The position numbers were made by a program, and so were the translations under genes. 19,396 bases of DNA from Actinomycetota bacterium (GTDB taxonomy: Bacteria; Actinomycetota; Thermoleophilia; RBG-16-64-13). The notes below the pieces were generated by a model. The model made no database searches, was not told the DNA's origin, and saw only the letters and a program-made list of their open reading frames with translations. Positions 1-7,837 of this stretch are shown piece by piece (position 1 is the stretch's first letter; every line of letters begins with the position of its first letter). The stretch is taken from NCBI GenBank assembly GCA_023488925.1, contig JAMDDA010000019.1:1-19396 (forward strand), written 5' to 3'.

Positions 1-2
1 TG

Positions 3-422
3 TTGGAAAGGATTCTCGTTGCGTATGACTGTTCCGAGTCGGGTACCAAGACGTTCATTTTCGGCGTGGAGCTCGCCCAGAAATACGGAGCTGAACTCCA
101 TGTAATCTCCGTGGCGCGGCTGCCGGAGCCGCCCGACATGGTGGAGACGGAAAGGATCGTGGAAGAGGCGACCGAGCACTTTCAAAGCTGTTTCAAAGAG
201 CTCGAGCAGCTGGCAGCGGGCTGGGGTGTGCAGCCGCAGTTTGCGATCCGGGTGGGGCACCCGGCCGAGCAGATCATCCACCGGGCAGCGGAGCTGTCGG
301 CGGATGCCATAGTCATAGGCCACCGCGGCCACAGCCTGAGCTTCGTCGAGCGCTGGCTCGTCGGCTCCGTGGCCAAGCGTGTCCTCACCTACGCGCACTG
401 CACCGTGATCGTGGTGCGCTGA
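3..422 (+). CDS. Universal stress protein, UspA family
   Basis: A 139-residue single-domain Usp protein, close to the usual length. The N-terminus ERILVAYDCSES is the family's first beta strand with the Asp that contacts the nucleotide. The C-terminal part has VIGHRGHSLSFVERWLVGS, the phosphate-binding loop. Eleven residues separate GHRG from GS, two more than the canonical G-2x-G-9x-G(S/T), so ATP binding should not be assumed. The chosen TTG start sits at the window edge; an upstream start cannot be excluded, but the protein aligns from its first residues. It is cytoplasmic and lies 5 bp before crcB, so the two are probably co-transcribed. The promoter, and any fluoride riboswitch, would lie left of the window. 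Confidence 0.88.
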   Translation: MERILVAYDCSESGTKTFIFGVELAQKYGAELHVISVARLPEPPDMVETERIVEEATEHFQSCFKELEQLAAGWGVQPQFAIRVGHPAEQIIHRAAELSADAIVIGHRGHSLSFVERWLVGSVAKRVLTYAHCTVIVVR

Positions 423-427
423 GGGTC

Positions 428-802
428 GTGCTGATCCGGGTGCTTCTGGTGGCGGTCGGAGGCTCGTTGGGCGCGTCGGCTCGTTACCTGACCTCGCTTC
501 TCGCCGGGCGGCTCTTCGGAGCGGTGTTCCCCGCGGGGACACTGCTTGTCAATCTTGGAGGCTGCCTGCTCACCGGCTTCGGTTTTTCGCTCGCCGAACG
601 GGGCATCATCGGTCCCGAGGGCCGGCTCTTGCTCCTCACCGGTTTTCTCGGCGGGTTCACCACGTTCTCGACCTTCGCCCTGGAGACCATCACCTACCTG
701 GCCGACGGTGCCCGGAGTCTCTCTTTGCTCAACCTGGCGCTCAACAACGGTGCCGGGCTGCTCCTCGTGGTGGTCGGCCTCTGGCTGGGTCGGGTGGCGT
801 GA
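428..802 (+). CDS. crcB: Fluoride channel CrcB/Fluc
   Basis: A 124-residue, very hydrophobic protein with four predicted membrane helices, the normal size of a Fluc/CrcB subunit. Family signatures are all present: GGSLGASARY in helix 1, GTLLVNLGGCLLTGF in helix 2, and GFLGGFTTFSTF, the broken helix 3 that holds the Na+ site and the Phe-box residues. The family forms dual-topology dimers in the inner membrane that export F- and relieve fluoride toxicity. The start is GTG, 5 bp after the usp stop; 38 bp separate it from the DUF190-CBS gene. CrcB next to a DUF190 gene is a recurrent arrangement in bacteria, which supports both calls. Confidence 0.95.
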   Translation: MLIRVLLVAVGGSLGASARYLTSLLAGRLFGAVFPAGTLLVNLGGCLLTGFGFSLAERGIIGPEGRLLLLTGFLGGFTTFSTFALETITYLADGARSLSLLNLALNNGAGLLLVVVGLWLGRVA

Positions 803-840
803 GCGCGGAAACCGGCTGAACGGGCAGAGAAGAGGGGACT

Positions 841-2112
841 GTGGTCGTACAGTACAACGTGATCGAGATCTTCGTTCGGGAAAGCGAACGCCGTCACGGC
901 ACGCCTCTCGCGGAAGCCATCGTCAAGCTCGTGCGCGACAAGCACATCGCCGCCCGCTGCCTGGTCAGCAAGGGCATCGCCGGGGCGTACGAGAACGGCG
1001 ACATCGCTTCGTCCCATGTGCTCGACCTCTCCTCCGACCTTCCCTTGAAGATCGAGATCATCTTGCCGGCGGCGGAGCTCGACCGTATCCTGCCGGACCT
1101 GCAGGAGATGGTGCGTGACGGCATCGTGGCGGTGGAGGACATGCGGGTGGTGGTCCACCGGACGCACAAGCGACTGCTCCCCCGAGGACTGCGTGTGCGA
1201 GACGCCATGACCCCCGGGCCCGCCTCGGTGAACGAAAGCGTTCCCCTGGCGGAAGTGCTGCGCCTCCTCCTCCAGAACGAGTTCAACGGCGTGCCGGTGG
1301 TGGATCGGGACCAGCGGGTCGTCGGCATCATCACCCAGGGCGATCTCGTGGGCCGCGCGGGACTTCCCCTGCGGCCGGGTCTCCTCGCGGGGCTGGGGGA
1401 GCTCTCCGCCGAGGTGCCGTTTCCCGGGAAGGAGCGGCCGGCTGGTGAGGTCATGAGCCGTCCGGTCGTCACCATCTCGGCGGATGAACCGCTGGAGCGC
1501 GCGGTGGACCTCATACTGAAAAAGGGCCTCAAACGCCTGCCGGTGATCACGGGCGACCAACGCCTCGTCGGTATGCTCTCGCGGATCGACGTGTTGGAGG
1601 CGATCGCGCACCACGCCCCCCGCTGGCGGCGGTTTTCGGCGCAGGAGGTTGCGGTCTCGGGAGAGGTTCGGGTGGGAGACGCGTCGCTTCACGACATCCC
1701 GCGGGTGGCGCCGGACACCCCTGTTTCGGAGGTTCTCGACCTCATTGCCAACGAGGCCCAGCGGGTCGTGGTGGTCGACGGCGAAGGGCACCTGGTCGGG
1801 GTCATCTCCGACGGTGATCTGTTCGAACTCCTCCGGAGGAAACGGGCCTCCTCCGCTGATCTGCGGCGGTGGTTGGGGCTGGGACGGGGGGAGCGGCTGC
1901 GGGCGGCGCAGGCCGACCTCGAGGATCTGCGCGCCCGGGAGGTCATGGAGGCAGACCCGGTGTGCATCGAGGAGTCGGCCCTGCTGGAAGACGCCGCCGT
2001 GCTCATGACCCGGCACAAGCTCAAGCGTCTTCCGGTCGTGGACGCCGAACGCCGGTACGTCGGGATGCTGACCCGGGAAGCGCTCCTCTTTGCTGGGTGC
2101 CGGCCGGGGTAG
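841..2112 (+). CDS. DUF190 domain protein with four CBS domains
   Basis: A 423-residue protein. Residues 1-107 form a DUF190 domain, a PII-like ferredoxin fold, with the typical elements RHGTPLAEAIV, ARCLVSKGIAGAY and LPLKIEIIL. Four CBS motifs follow at about 118-172, 200-255, 275-332 and 364-418; each shows the VMxxxPVxIxxxxxLxxA...LPVVD...VGM/IIxxxDL pattern, CBS3 being the most divergent. CBS pairs commonly bind adenine nucleotides, so the protein probably senses energy status or a nucleotide. DUF190 genes often accompany crcB, but the biochemical role is not established. Start is GTG with AGAGGGG just upstream. Most DUF190 proteins are about 110 residues without CBS domains, so the fusion is notable. 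Confidence 0.9.
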   Translation: MVVQYNVIEIFVRESERRHGTPLAEAIVKLVRDKHIAARCLVSKGIAGAYENGDIASSHVLDLSSDLPLKIEIILPAAELDRILPDLQEMVRDGIVAVEDMRVVVHRTHKRLLPRGLRVRDAMTPGPASVNESVPLAEVLRLLLQNEFNGVPVVDRDQRVVGIITQGDLVGRAGLPLRPGLLAGLGELSAEVPFPGKERPAGEVMSRPVVTISADEPLERAVDLILKKGLKRLPVITGDQRLVGMLSRIDVLEAIAHHAPRWRRFSAQEVAVSGEVRVGDASLHDIPRVAPDTPVSEVLDLIANEAQRVVVVDGEGHLVGVISDGDLFELLRRKRASSADLRRWLGLGRGERLRAAQADLEDLRAREVMEADPVCIEESALLEDAAVLMTRHKLKRLPVVDAERRYVGMLTREALLFAGCRPG

Positions 2113-2194
2113 GGGGAGAGGGCGGAGCAGGACGCCTCCCCGGCCGTCATTCCGGTGCGCCCACGGACTGGGCGGGCCCGGCCGGTAGCGCTTG

Positions 2195-2220
2195 CCCGCG
2201 GTCGGGACGCTGCCCGCGGG
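2195..2220. terminator. Hairpin between convergent genes
   Basis: CCCGCGG (2195-2201) is complementary to CCGCGGG (2214-2220) with a 12-nt loop. It lies between the DUF190-CBS stop and the oppositely oriented DUF6125 stop, where a shared terminator would sit. There is no T-tract on either side, so this is only a candidate. Confidence 0.35.
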
Positions 2221-2241
2221 TGGGGGGCGCCCGCGGCCGGG

Positions 2242-2284
2242 GACGGCGCCCGGAGGTGGTGACGGCGCCCGGCGGTGGTGACGG
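2242..2284. repeat. 19-bp tandem repeat, two copies plus partial
   Basis: GACGGCGCCCGGAGGTGGT (2242-2260) is followed directly by GACGGCGCCCGGCGGTGGT (2261-2279), one mismatch, then GACGG. It ends at the stop of the minus-strand DUF6125 gene. It is non-coding and of unknown role, probably slippage in a GC-rich spacer. Confidence 0.8.
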
Positions 2285-2827
2285 TCAGGTCGTGTCTTCC
2301 CGGGCCGCGTCCACCGCGGGCCCCAGTGTGAAGCGCCAACGGCAGTCGATCCCCGCCGGCCGTTCGTCGGGCGGGGCGACCTCGCAGTGCACCTGGATCC
2401 GCGGGTCGATCACCTGCGCGAGCCCCTCGAACTCCAGGCGGTGCATTTCCCGGCAGACGTACTCGCCCAGCCCTCGGCGGCGGCGGGCCTCCTGGGTGGG
2501 GCACGACGCGACTGTAACCACCACCTCGTCGGCCGACTCCTCGATCTGGTATCCGACCAGGATGGTCCAGGGGTATAACCGCAGAGCTTGGACGAATCCC
2601 TCGAGGCCGTGCTTCTGGATATCGAACCGCGCCGTCAGGTCTTTGGCCGCCATGCCTGAGACCCGCGCCCACACCTCCTCGTTCAGGCGCTCGGCCGCCG
2701 GTTGCCCGTAGCGCTGTGCCACCTGGATGAACCAGAAGGAGTCGACCACCCGGTAGTGCCACAGCAGGAACTCCAGGTACTGCCGGAGCTCGGAAACCTC
2801 CATTGTGTCGAACCGCGATAGGTCCAT
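2285..2827 (-). CDS. DUF6125-type protein
   Basis: A 180-residue cytoplasmic protein resembling the DUF6125 family, which is distantly related to L-2-amino-thiazoline-4-carboxylate hydrolase-like proteins. Visible signatures are the N-terminal helix pair [20 protein letters not shown], the [10 protein letters not shown] helix, and a C-terminal half with spaced Cys residues ([17 protein letters not shown], later IDCRW). No function is established. The ATG at 2827 is chosen because GAGGGAG sits 8 nt upstream and family homology starts there. The frame stays open a further 400 bp upstream, through an IS21 transposase remnant; that part is not considered native. The gene stands alone between the fluoride operon and the IS cluster. 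Confidence 0.75.
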   Translation of the reverse strand: MDLSRFDTMEVSELRQYLEFLLWHYRVVDSFWFIQVAQRYGQPAAERLNEEVWARVSGMAAKDLTARFDIQKHGLEGFVQALRLYPWTILVGYQIEESADEVVVTVASCPTQEARRRRGLGEYVCREMHRLEFEGLAQVIDPRIQVHCEVAPPDERPAGIDCRWRFTLGPAVDAAREDTT

Positions 2828-2932
2828 ATGTTGTGCTCCCTCGGTCGAAGTCACGGTGCGCGACAACGCAGCGATCGTGCGCGGCCATTCTACCAACGGT
2901 CGGGGCTGGGTCTTGTCCCGGCGGAGCGGCGC

Positions 2933-3322
2933 TCTGAGCGAGGGGAGCGGCCGAAGGAGTGACCGCTCAAGGAGGAGACGCATCGCAGGGACGGCGGCGA
3001 TCTCGGAGTGAACCTCCGCGTTCACCTCGGCGCACCAGAGCCGGGCGGCCTCGTTCGCGGCGGTGAGACCCAGGAAGGGTCTCTGGCCGACGAGCAGATC
3101 GGTCTTTGCGTAGGCCACCAGGTGCTCGACCATACTCTTGCTCTCGGGGTCGGCGGCCATGGGCCGGGGTCGATGCTGCATGAGCTCGTCACCGGCCTCG
3201 CGGCGCTCGATGAGACGGCGCACGGTCTCGTGGGTGGTGCCGCAGAGCTGGGCGGCGGCATGGTAGCCGCCGAGCTCCTCGTACGCGCTGACGATATCCC
3301 TGAACTCGCTTGAAGTCTTCAG
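2933..3322 (-). pseudogene. istA: IS21-family istA transposase remnant, internally deleted
   Basis: Read on the minus strand from about 3322, the product has an IstA N-terminus with a helix-turn-helix ([20 protein letters not shown], then [18 protein letters not shown]). It then jumps directly to the C-terminal part of the catalytic domain, [23 protein letters not shown], and ends at [26 protein letters not shown]. The middle, with the first two catalytic Asp residues, is missing; only the final Glu of the DDE triad (in PESKS) remains. The C-terminal tail and istB are also absent. Roughly 200 residues are deleted, yet the frame is kept and runs on into the DUF6125 gene. The first codon at 3322 is CTG, so the original start may be lost. 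It cannot transpose. Confidence 0.8.
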
Positions 3323-3339
3323 TGGTCGGCCCCGGTGGT

Positions 3340-3354
3340 GAGGTGGTCCTCACA
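3340..3354. repeat. Possible IS21 outer end
   Basis: On the minus strand this segment reads TGTGAGGACCACCTC, just upstream of the istA remnant. IS21-family ends commonly begin with TGT, so this may be the outer end of the element. No partner end was found on the other side, so the assignment is tentative. Confidence 0.3.
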
Positions 3355-3449
3355 CCTGCAAAGACCTAACTTCGCCTTCGGGGTCGGACTACGGCGTCAG
3401 CTGTTGGAGCCTTTATCAGAGCCGGGGCGGTTCACTCTACGCCGTGAGC

Positions 3450-3734
3450 TGTACCTTGAGACGCTTCCCCACCGCGCACTGGCGGCAGATCTGGTCCAAC
3501 AATCCCCAGGAACGCCTGAACCGGGAGCTCCGCCGGCGCTCGGACATAGTTGGTATCTTCCCCGACCGGGCATCGGTCCTGCGCCTGGTCGGCGCCGTGC
3601 TTGCGGAGCAACACGACGAGTGGCAGGCGACCCGCCGCTACATGAGCGTCGATTCCCTAGCCAAGGTCTGCGCGAGGAAGAGCGACGTCGATGGTCTTGG
3701 CGAGCAGGTGACGCCCATGCTGATGGCGAGCTGA
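3450..3734 (+). pseudogene. IS256-family (Mutator-type) transposase, C-terminal fragment
   Basis: About 95 residues matching the C-terminus of IS256-type transposases: [60 protein letters not shown]. The last catalytic Glu of the DDE triad is in the NPQERLNRE block; the upstream two thirds of a normal ~400-residue transposase are missing. The sequence before about 3447 does not resemble the family, so the fragment has been cut there. The GTG at 3444 is not a credible native start. It lies between the IS21 remnant and the IS110 element, and shows another element was once here. Confidence 0.85.
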
Positions 3735-3829
3735 CGTCAAGAGTTCCGGATGGAGCATTCAGTTCGTACACCATGCGTATCCTTGCCTCCACCCGGTTTT
3801 CGGGAGAGGGTGCCTGGTGACGCGGGGTG

Positions 3830-3989
3830 ACTCCCCTACACCTTGTCCGCCTCGGCGTGACTTCTCAAGTGAGCGTCCCCCGCGTCGACCAGGCCGGCAG
3901 GCGTGACTTGATAGGAGCCCGTCCGTTCGGGACCACACGCATGGTCGTCCGCCCGCCGTGCCCTCATCATAACCCCGCACCAGGGAGGG
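3830..3989 (+). ncRNA. Possible IS110 bridge-RNA region (5' non-coding end)
   Basis: IS110-group elements encode a bridge RNA in the non-coding stretch before the recombinase. Here about 160-200 non-coding bases precede the gene. They contain a clear stem-loop, GACCA (3931-3935) / TGGTC (3942-3946), preceded by CCCG...CGGG at 3918-3931. The bridge-RNA call rests on position and the family's known biology. The two binding loops and the element's ends were not resolved, so the boundaries are approximate. Confidence 0.35.
3906..3916 (+). repeat. Direct repeat ACTTGATAGGA, left copy
   Basis: ACTTGATAGGA upstream of the IS110 gene. An identical copy lies just past the gene at 5035-5045. The pair brackets the transposase and may be related to the IS110 ends or the target/donor core, but the left copy also lies inside the presumed bridge-RNA region. 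Confidence 0.5.
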
Positions 3990-3995
3990 GTGGAC

Positions 3996-5028
3996 ATGCT
4001 TGCAGTGGGAGTGGACACGCACAAGGAGTCCTTGGCCGTCTGCGCCGTGGACGAGGTTGGCCGCTTGGTCGCCGAGGGGACATTCAGGAACGATCCAGCC
4101 GGACACGCCTGCTGCGTCGCGTGGCTAAAGGAGCTACCCGCGCCGCGCCGGGTGGGTGTCGAAGGCTCCGCCCACCTGGGAGCGGCCTTCTCTGCGTTCC
4201 TGGTTCAGCACGGGGAGCAGGTCTTTGAAGTTCCGGCCATCCGCACCAATCGGGAGCGCAGGCGCACCGGTCGCCTGTGGGAAATCAGATCCGGGAGACG
4301 CTCTGGCCATCGCGCGGGTCGTGGCCCGCGAGGGGGGGCTCCCCATGGTCCGTCCCGGCTCCTTGGGCCCGGAAGCTCTCCGCCTCCTCACCGACTACCG
4401 CGATGAGCTCGGGGCCGAGGCCGGTGGTCTGCGCAACCGCCTGCACGCCGACCTCTCCGTGCTCGTTCCCGGCTACCAAGCGGGGAAGGTTCGCCTGGCT
4501 TCAGCCGTGGGTCGGCAGCGAGCCCTCTCTGCGGTGTCTGCCCACCCAGGTGTCAGGAGCGACTTGGTCCATCGACGCCTCCGGCAGCTTGAGGCTCTCG
4601 AAGACGAGATGGCGGAACTCGAGGAGTGCATCGAGCGACTGGTGACTGAACGGGCGACTGCGCTGACGACCATCATCGGTGTCGGAGCGCTCACCGCCGC
4701 CCGCATCCTGGGCCGTACGGGTGATCCCGTGCGATTCCGTTCGGCGGCGGCCTTTGCCATGGCCTGCGGAGTCGCCCCCATACCGGCCAGCTCCGGCTAC
4801 ACCCGTCGTCACCGCTTGAACCGCGGCGGCGACCGGCAGCTGAATCGGGCACTGCACACGGTCGCACTCGTGCAGTCGCGTTCCGATCCTCGGGCCCAGG
4901 CCTACATCGCCCACAAACGAGCGGAAGGAAAGTCCTATCGAGAGGCTATTCGCTGCCTGAAGCGACAACTTGCCGACATCGTGTACAGGGCACTGCAGGC
5001 GCCGGCTCGGGAGGACTTGACAACATAG
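3996..5028 (+). pseudogene. IS110-family DEDD transposase/recombinase, frameshifted
   Basis: The N-terminal frame gives a RuvC-like start MLAVGVDTHKESLAV (first Asp), VGVEGSAHLG (Glu) and then runs out of register after RTNRERRRTGR. The next frame continues with GKSDPGDALAIARV (the two remaining Asp) and the full C-terminal domain. That domain includes IIGVGALTAARILGRTGDP, the serine-containing PASSGYTRRHRLNRGGDRQ, LNRALHTVAL and YREAIRCLKRQLADIVYRAL. Removing one T near 4279 (CTGTGGG to CTGGGG) restores RLGKSDPGDA, so this is a single-base insertion. ATG 3996 is preferred over GTG 3990 because GGAGG ends 7 nt before it. The complete product would be about 343 residues, normal for IS110. Probably inactive unless frameshifted during translation. 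Confidence 0.9.
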
Positions 5029-5034
5029 GAGCTC

Positions 5035-5045
5035 ACTTGATAGGA
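5035..5045 (+). repeat. Direct repeat ACTTGATAGGA, right copy
   Basis: Identical to 3906-3916. A related sequence TTGACAGGATGTGACCC occurs at 5074-5090, close to TTGATAGGACGTGGCCC at 5038-5054. The 240 bp from the IS110 stop to the next gene holds these repeats, a CTCCAC/GTGGAG hairpin at 5215-5230, and nothing else I recognise. Confidence 0.5.
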
Positions 5046-5269
5046 CGTGGCCCCTGACCTGAGCCCGCGCTTTTTGACAGGATGTGACCCGCCTGCTAGG
5101 TTGTCAAGCATTACCAAGAGCAAGGTATGTCTTTCCAAGTGTGAAGGAAAGAGCGCGCAAGAGAGCAGAACGCTGCTGTCGACGGTGTAGTGGTCTTCGT
5201 CGGTCTCGACTGCGCTCCACGGCGGTGGAGAGTGAATGGCTAGTCAATACCGAGGGAGGTGGGACAGCA

Positions 5270-5806
5270 ATGGGGCGACTACCGCCACGCATCAGCGCGA
5301 TCGCAGGCGTTGCTGCTTGCCGGAGCGAGCGCGTCTTGGGGAGGCAGCGCGGCCAATACGGCAACCGCAGGTCCGCAGACCTGCTCAAGATCGGTGCCTT
5401 CCTCCTCGCTACGGCACTCGCTTTGCTTGTGGGAGCGGCGAGCTGTGCCCCCAAGGAAGAAGGCGCGTATCAAACGTGGAAGGACCTACAACACTCGCTC
5501 GCAGACCGCACCATCCTCCAGGTGGAGTTGCACGCCCCCGGACCCAAGGAGAGGGTGCTTTCAGGGGTGGATGCGGAAGCATTCTCACGGGCCCTTCTTG
5601 GTGGCACGTTCAGCGAGGACAACGCCCAGAACTTCGGTCCCACGGCGGCGATCACCATCTTGTTCCGGTATGACGACCGCGACCCCATTCCCGTAGCTCA
5701 ATGGCCTGACGGACGTTTTGAGATTCGGAGCAGCGGAACGCAGTTCCTGGTTGCATCGCAGCCGCTATGTGAATTGCTTCGGAACGCGGACTACGTCTAT
5801 CCGTAG
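5270..5806 (+). CDS. Putative lipoprotein, unknown function
   Basis: A 178-residue protein not recognised as a known family. Residues 38-58 form a hydrophobic signal segment (LLKIGAFLLATALALLVGAAS) ending at Cys59, a loose lipobox (GAASC), followed by the charged APKEEG. This suggests a membrane-anchored lipoprotein. The rest looks like a small alpha/beta domain with alternating hydrophobic strands (RTILQVELHAPG, AAITILFRYDD, TQFLVASQPLCELL). ATG 5270 is chosen for the GGGAGG about 10 nt upstream; the resulting 37-residue N-region is long for a signal peptide, so a later non-ATG start is possible. It precedes the broken DUF6345-like gene and may belong to the same acquired block. Confidence 0.6.
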   Translation: MGRLPPRISAIAGVAACRSERVLGRQRGQYGNRRSADLLKIGAFLLATALALLVGAASCAPKEEGAYQTWKDLQHSLADRTILQVELHAPGPKERVLSGVDAEAFSRALLGGTFSEDNAQNFGPTAAITILFRYDDRDPIPVAQWPDGRFEIRSSGTQFLVASQPLCELLRNADYVYP

Positions 5807-5896
5807 GACCAATCATACCGTGAGGTCGGCTAGAGGCCGATCTACAGGCGGGTTTGCCATCGTTTCGAGCACATGGAAGATCCGAAAGGAGATCTT

Positions 5897-6738
5897 GTGA
5901 GGCAAAGAGCAATCCTTGCGTGGCCCTCCCCTTGTTTCTCGCCGCGACCATCCTACTCCTAGTCACTCCATCCGCGCGGGCCGCCAACCTGGGTTTCGCT
6001 GGAATCAATGACTACACCTCTGGCCCAAGCGATTGTGACCACGGTGATCGGGCCGGAGCGTCGTACGTACAGAACATCGATGCCCAGCTATCGGGCACCA
6101 CGGTATTCAGTAAGACCAACAGGAATGTGTACGATACCGATCTGAAGTCAACTAGCACCGGGCCCAACTATACGAACTTCTTCGCGTATTCTGGCCATGG
6201 TTACAACTTCAACTGTGGTCAGCTAGGAGGTTCTTCACTGCATCTTTACTCCCGAAGCTCCACTCAGAAGTATCATGGGCATGCCGGAGAGTACTATGCC
6301 GATGTTAATACAGTCTGGGACGAGCTGCGGCTCGGACACCATGGTTCTACAGAGGAATTGCGTTGGCGTTCAACGTAATCCTATAACTTCCTAACAAACG
6401 GAGAATAGCAGTACAATAAGTATAGAGCGAGACATATGTTCGAAGGTTTGCATCTGCTCATGGAATTCGCGGGAGTGATGTACCTCGACTCGCGAGCCGG
6501 AACTGACTATGGGTCATACTTGAACCAGGGGTATACTTTGAAGAACTCCTGGAACACGTCAAACATGACATGCCAAGCTGGCCATGATGCGGTGACATCG
6601 CGTACCTTCGGCCATTCGCACACGGCGACGGATAGTTTCCCCAGCTTCAATACAGAGACCCTAACCTAGTACGTGAACATGGATCCCGCGACGAGAAACG
6701 CCGTCTACCTCTACTGGGACTTGCCTGTTGGAGGATGA
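5897..6738 (+). pseudogene. Secreted DUF6345-like (caspase-fold-like) protein, broken
   Basis: A secreted protein broken by one frameshift and three in-frame stops. AAAGGAG (5885-5891) precedes GTG 5897, which starts MRQRAILA; one missing base near 5918-5921 then moves to the frame of VALPLFLAATILLLVTPSARA, a textbook signal peptide ending ARA/ANL. The mature part has GFAGINDY, NFFAYSGHGYNF (a His-Gly motif as in caspase-fold peptidases) and DELRLG. Stops follow at 6376 (TAA), 6406 (TAG) and 6667 (TAG). Recognisable protein continues in the same frame between and after them: MFEGLHLLMEFAGVMYLDSR, then YVNMDPATRNAVYLYWDLP ending at TGA 6738. The corrected length is about 280 residues. Similarity to DUF6345 is from memory of motifs, not a search. 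Base composition is more AT-rich than the surroundings. Confidence 0.65.
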
Positions 6739-6783
6739 GTGCGACTGGGCGTGAATCAGAGCAAGCGAGAATAAGGAGCCGCA

Positions 6784-7770
6784 GTGAAGAAGGCGCTAGT
6801 CGCAGGGATAATCGGGATGCTTGTGGCAGTTCTAGCAAGCGGCTGTGGTGGCGGCAGTAGCCTCTCACAGAAGGCGGCGGGCAACGCAAGTGTGGGTGGG
6901 AGTCTGCCCGCTTTGAGCTTGCCCAGGGCGGGCGCTGCATACCCTGATGGGGTGGCATACGCTCAGAGTGCCGAACTGGCCGTCGCCGCCGCGAAGCTCC
7001 CAGTGCAGACAATGGTATACCGGTTCGTGGATGCGAACCTGGATGATGCGGGCGCTCAATCCATCTCGAGTGTGGTGGGGGTAGGCGGAAAGGCGTCGCG
7101 CGACGGCCGGGGTTGGTACTTCTACCACGAAGGATCGCGTCGCTTGGCAATCGATCCTGTCTCCGGGAAGTGGAACTGGATTGACGAAGTCCGAATGTGG
7201 GATCAGCCTCCCGCAGTTGACGGGAGTATCCCCTCTGACGCGGATGCCGTGAAGGCGGCGGAGGCCGAACTGAATAGACTAGGATTGCTCAAGGGTGGTC
7301 TGGCCTTCCACAGTGTCACCAATGCGACGGTGTCCAGTTTGGGAACCGGTGAACCAGGAGTTCCTTCTGACCCCGACGCGAAGACCATATCGAAGCAGGT
7401 CACATTCACCCGCACTCTCGCTGGTTTTCCAGTGATTGGACCGTCCCGAGTGATTGTCGGCATTGGAGAGAAGGGCTCTGTTGTGGGTGTCATCAAGGCA
7501 ACAAAGGACACGACACCGTACGCGACGATGCCCCTGAGACCGTGGTCCGACGCGTTGCGGCAAGTTCTTGCTAGTGACAGTCAGACGGACATCTCAAGTT
7601 CGGCTGTGAGTGCTGAGCTGTCCGATGTGCAGCTCGCTTTGTACGAGGATCCTGGCGATTCGTCGATCCAACCCTACCTGCAACCCGTCTACGTGTTTCA
7701 CGGGGTGTCGATACTGGCGTCTGGCGAGGCGGCTCCTTTCGTAGCAGTTGTTCCGGCTATGGCGGACTAG
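6784..7770 (+). CDS. Secreted lipoprotein, unknown function
   Basis: A 328-residue lipoprotein. MKKALVAGIIGMLVAVLASGC is a clear lipoprotein signal with lipobox LASGC (Cys21), followed by a Gly/Ser linker. The GTG start has AAGGAG 6 nt upstream. The exported part is about 300 residues with strand-rich segments: GWYFYHEGSRRLAIDPVSGKWNW, then a DADAVKAAEAELNRLGLL helix, resembling the repeating small domains of PepSY-like exported proteins. I do not recognise a family with confidence. It lies 45 bp after the broken DUF6345-like gene, in the same orientation. The two were probably co-expressed partners, so this gene may have lost its functional companion. Confidence 0.75.
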   Translation: MKKALVAGIIGMLVAVLASGCGGGSSLSQKAAGNASVGGSLPALSLPRAGAAYPDGVAYAQSAELAVAAAKLPVQTMVYRFVDANLDDAGAQSISSVVGVGGKASRDGRGWYFYHEGSRRLAIDPVSGKWNWIDEVRMWDQPPAVDGSIPSDADAVKAAEAELNRLGLLKGGLAFHSVTNATVSSLGTGEPGVPSDPDAKTISKQVTFTRTLAGFPVIGPSRVIVGIGEKGSVVGVIKATKDTTPYATMPLRPWSDALRQVLASDSQTDISSSAVSAELSDVQLALYEDPGDSSIQPYLQPVYVFHGVSILASGEAAPFVAVVPAMAD

Positions 7771-7804
7771 GCCGCTGAGCTGAAGCCAACCGCACGCGGG
7801 TAAC

Positions 7805-7836
7805 AGACTGGTCGCGTGCAACCAGACGTCCAGTCT
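7805..7836 (+). terminator. Hairpin after lipoprotein gene
   Basis: AGACTGG (7805-7811) pairs with CCAGTCT (7830-7836), 35 bp after the lipoprotein stop. An inner alternative TGGT/ACCA is also possible. There is no T-tract, so it is a weak terminator candidate. Confidence 0.35.
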
Positions 7837-7837
7837 A

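Noticed and set aside
694..2016. Long minus-strand open frame opposite the DUF190-CBS gene
   Set aside because: Composition effect of GC-rich coding DNA; no family signature, while the plus strand has clear DUF190 and CBS motifs.
3335..3820. Open frame covering the IS256 fragment region
   Set aside because: Different frame from the transposase homology; no recognisable protein features.
6376..6669. Recoding of TAG as pyrrolysine or general stop readthrough in the DUF6345-like gene
   Set aside because: One of the three stops is TAA, and a frameshift also breaks the signal peptide; TAG and TAA serve as normal stops in neighbouring genes.
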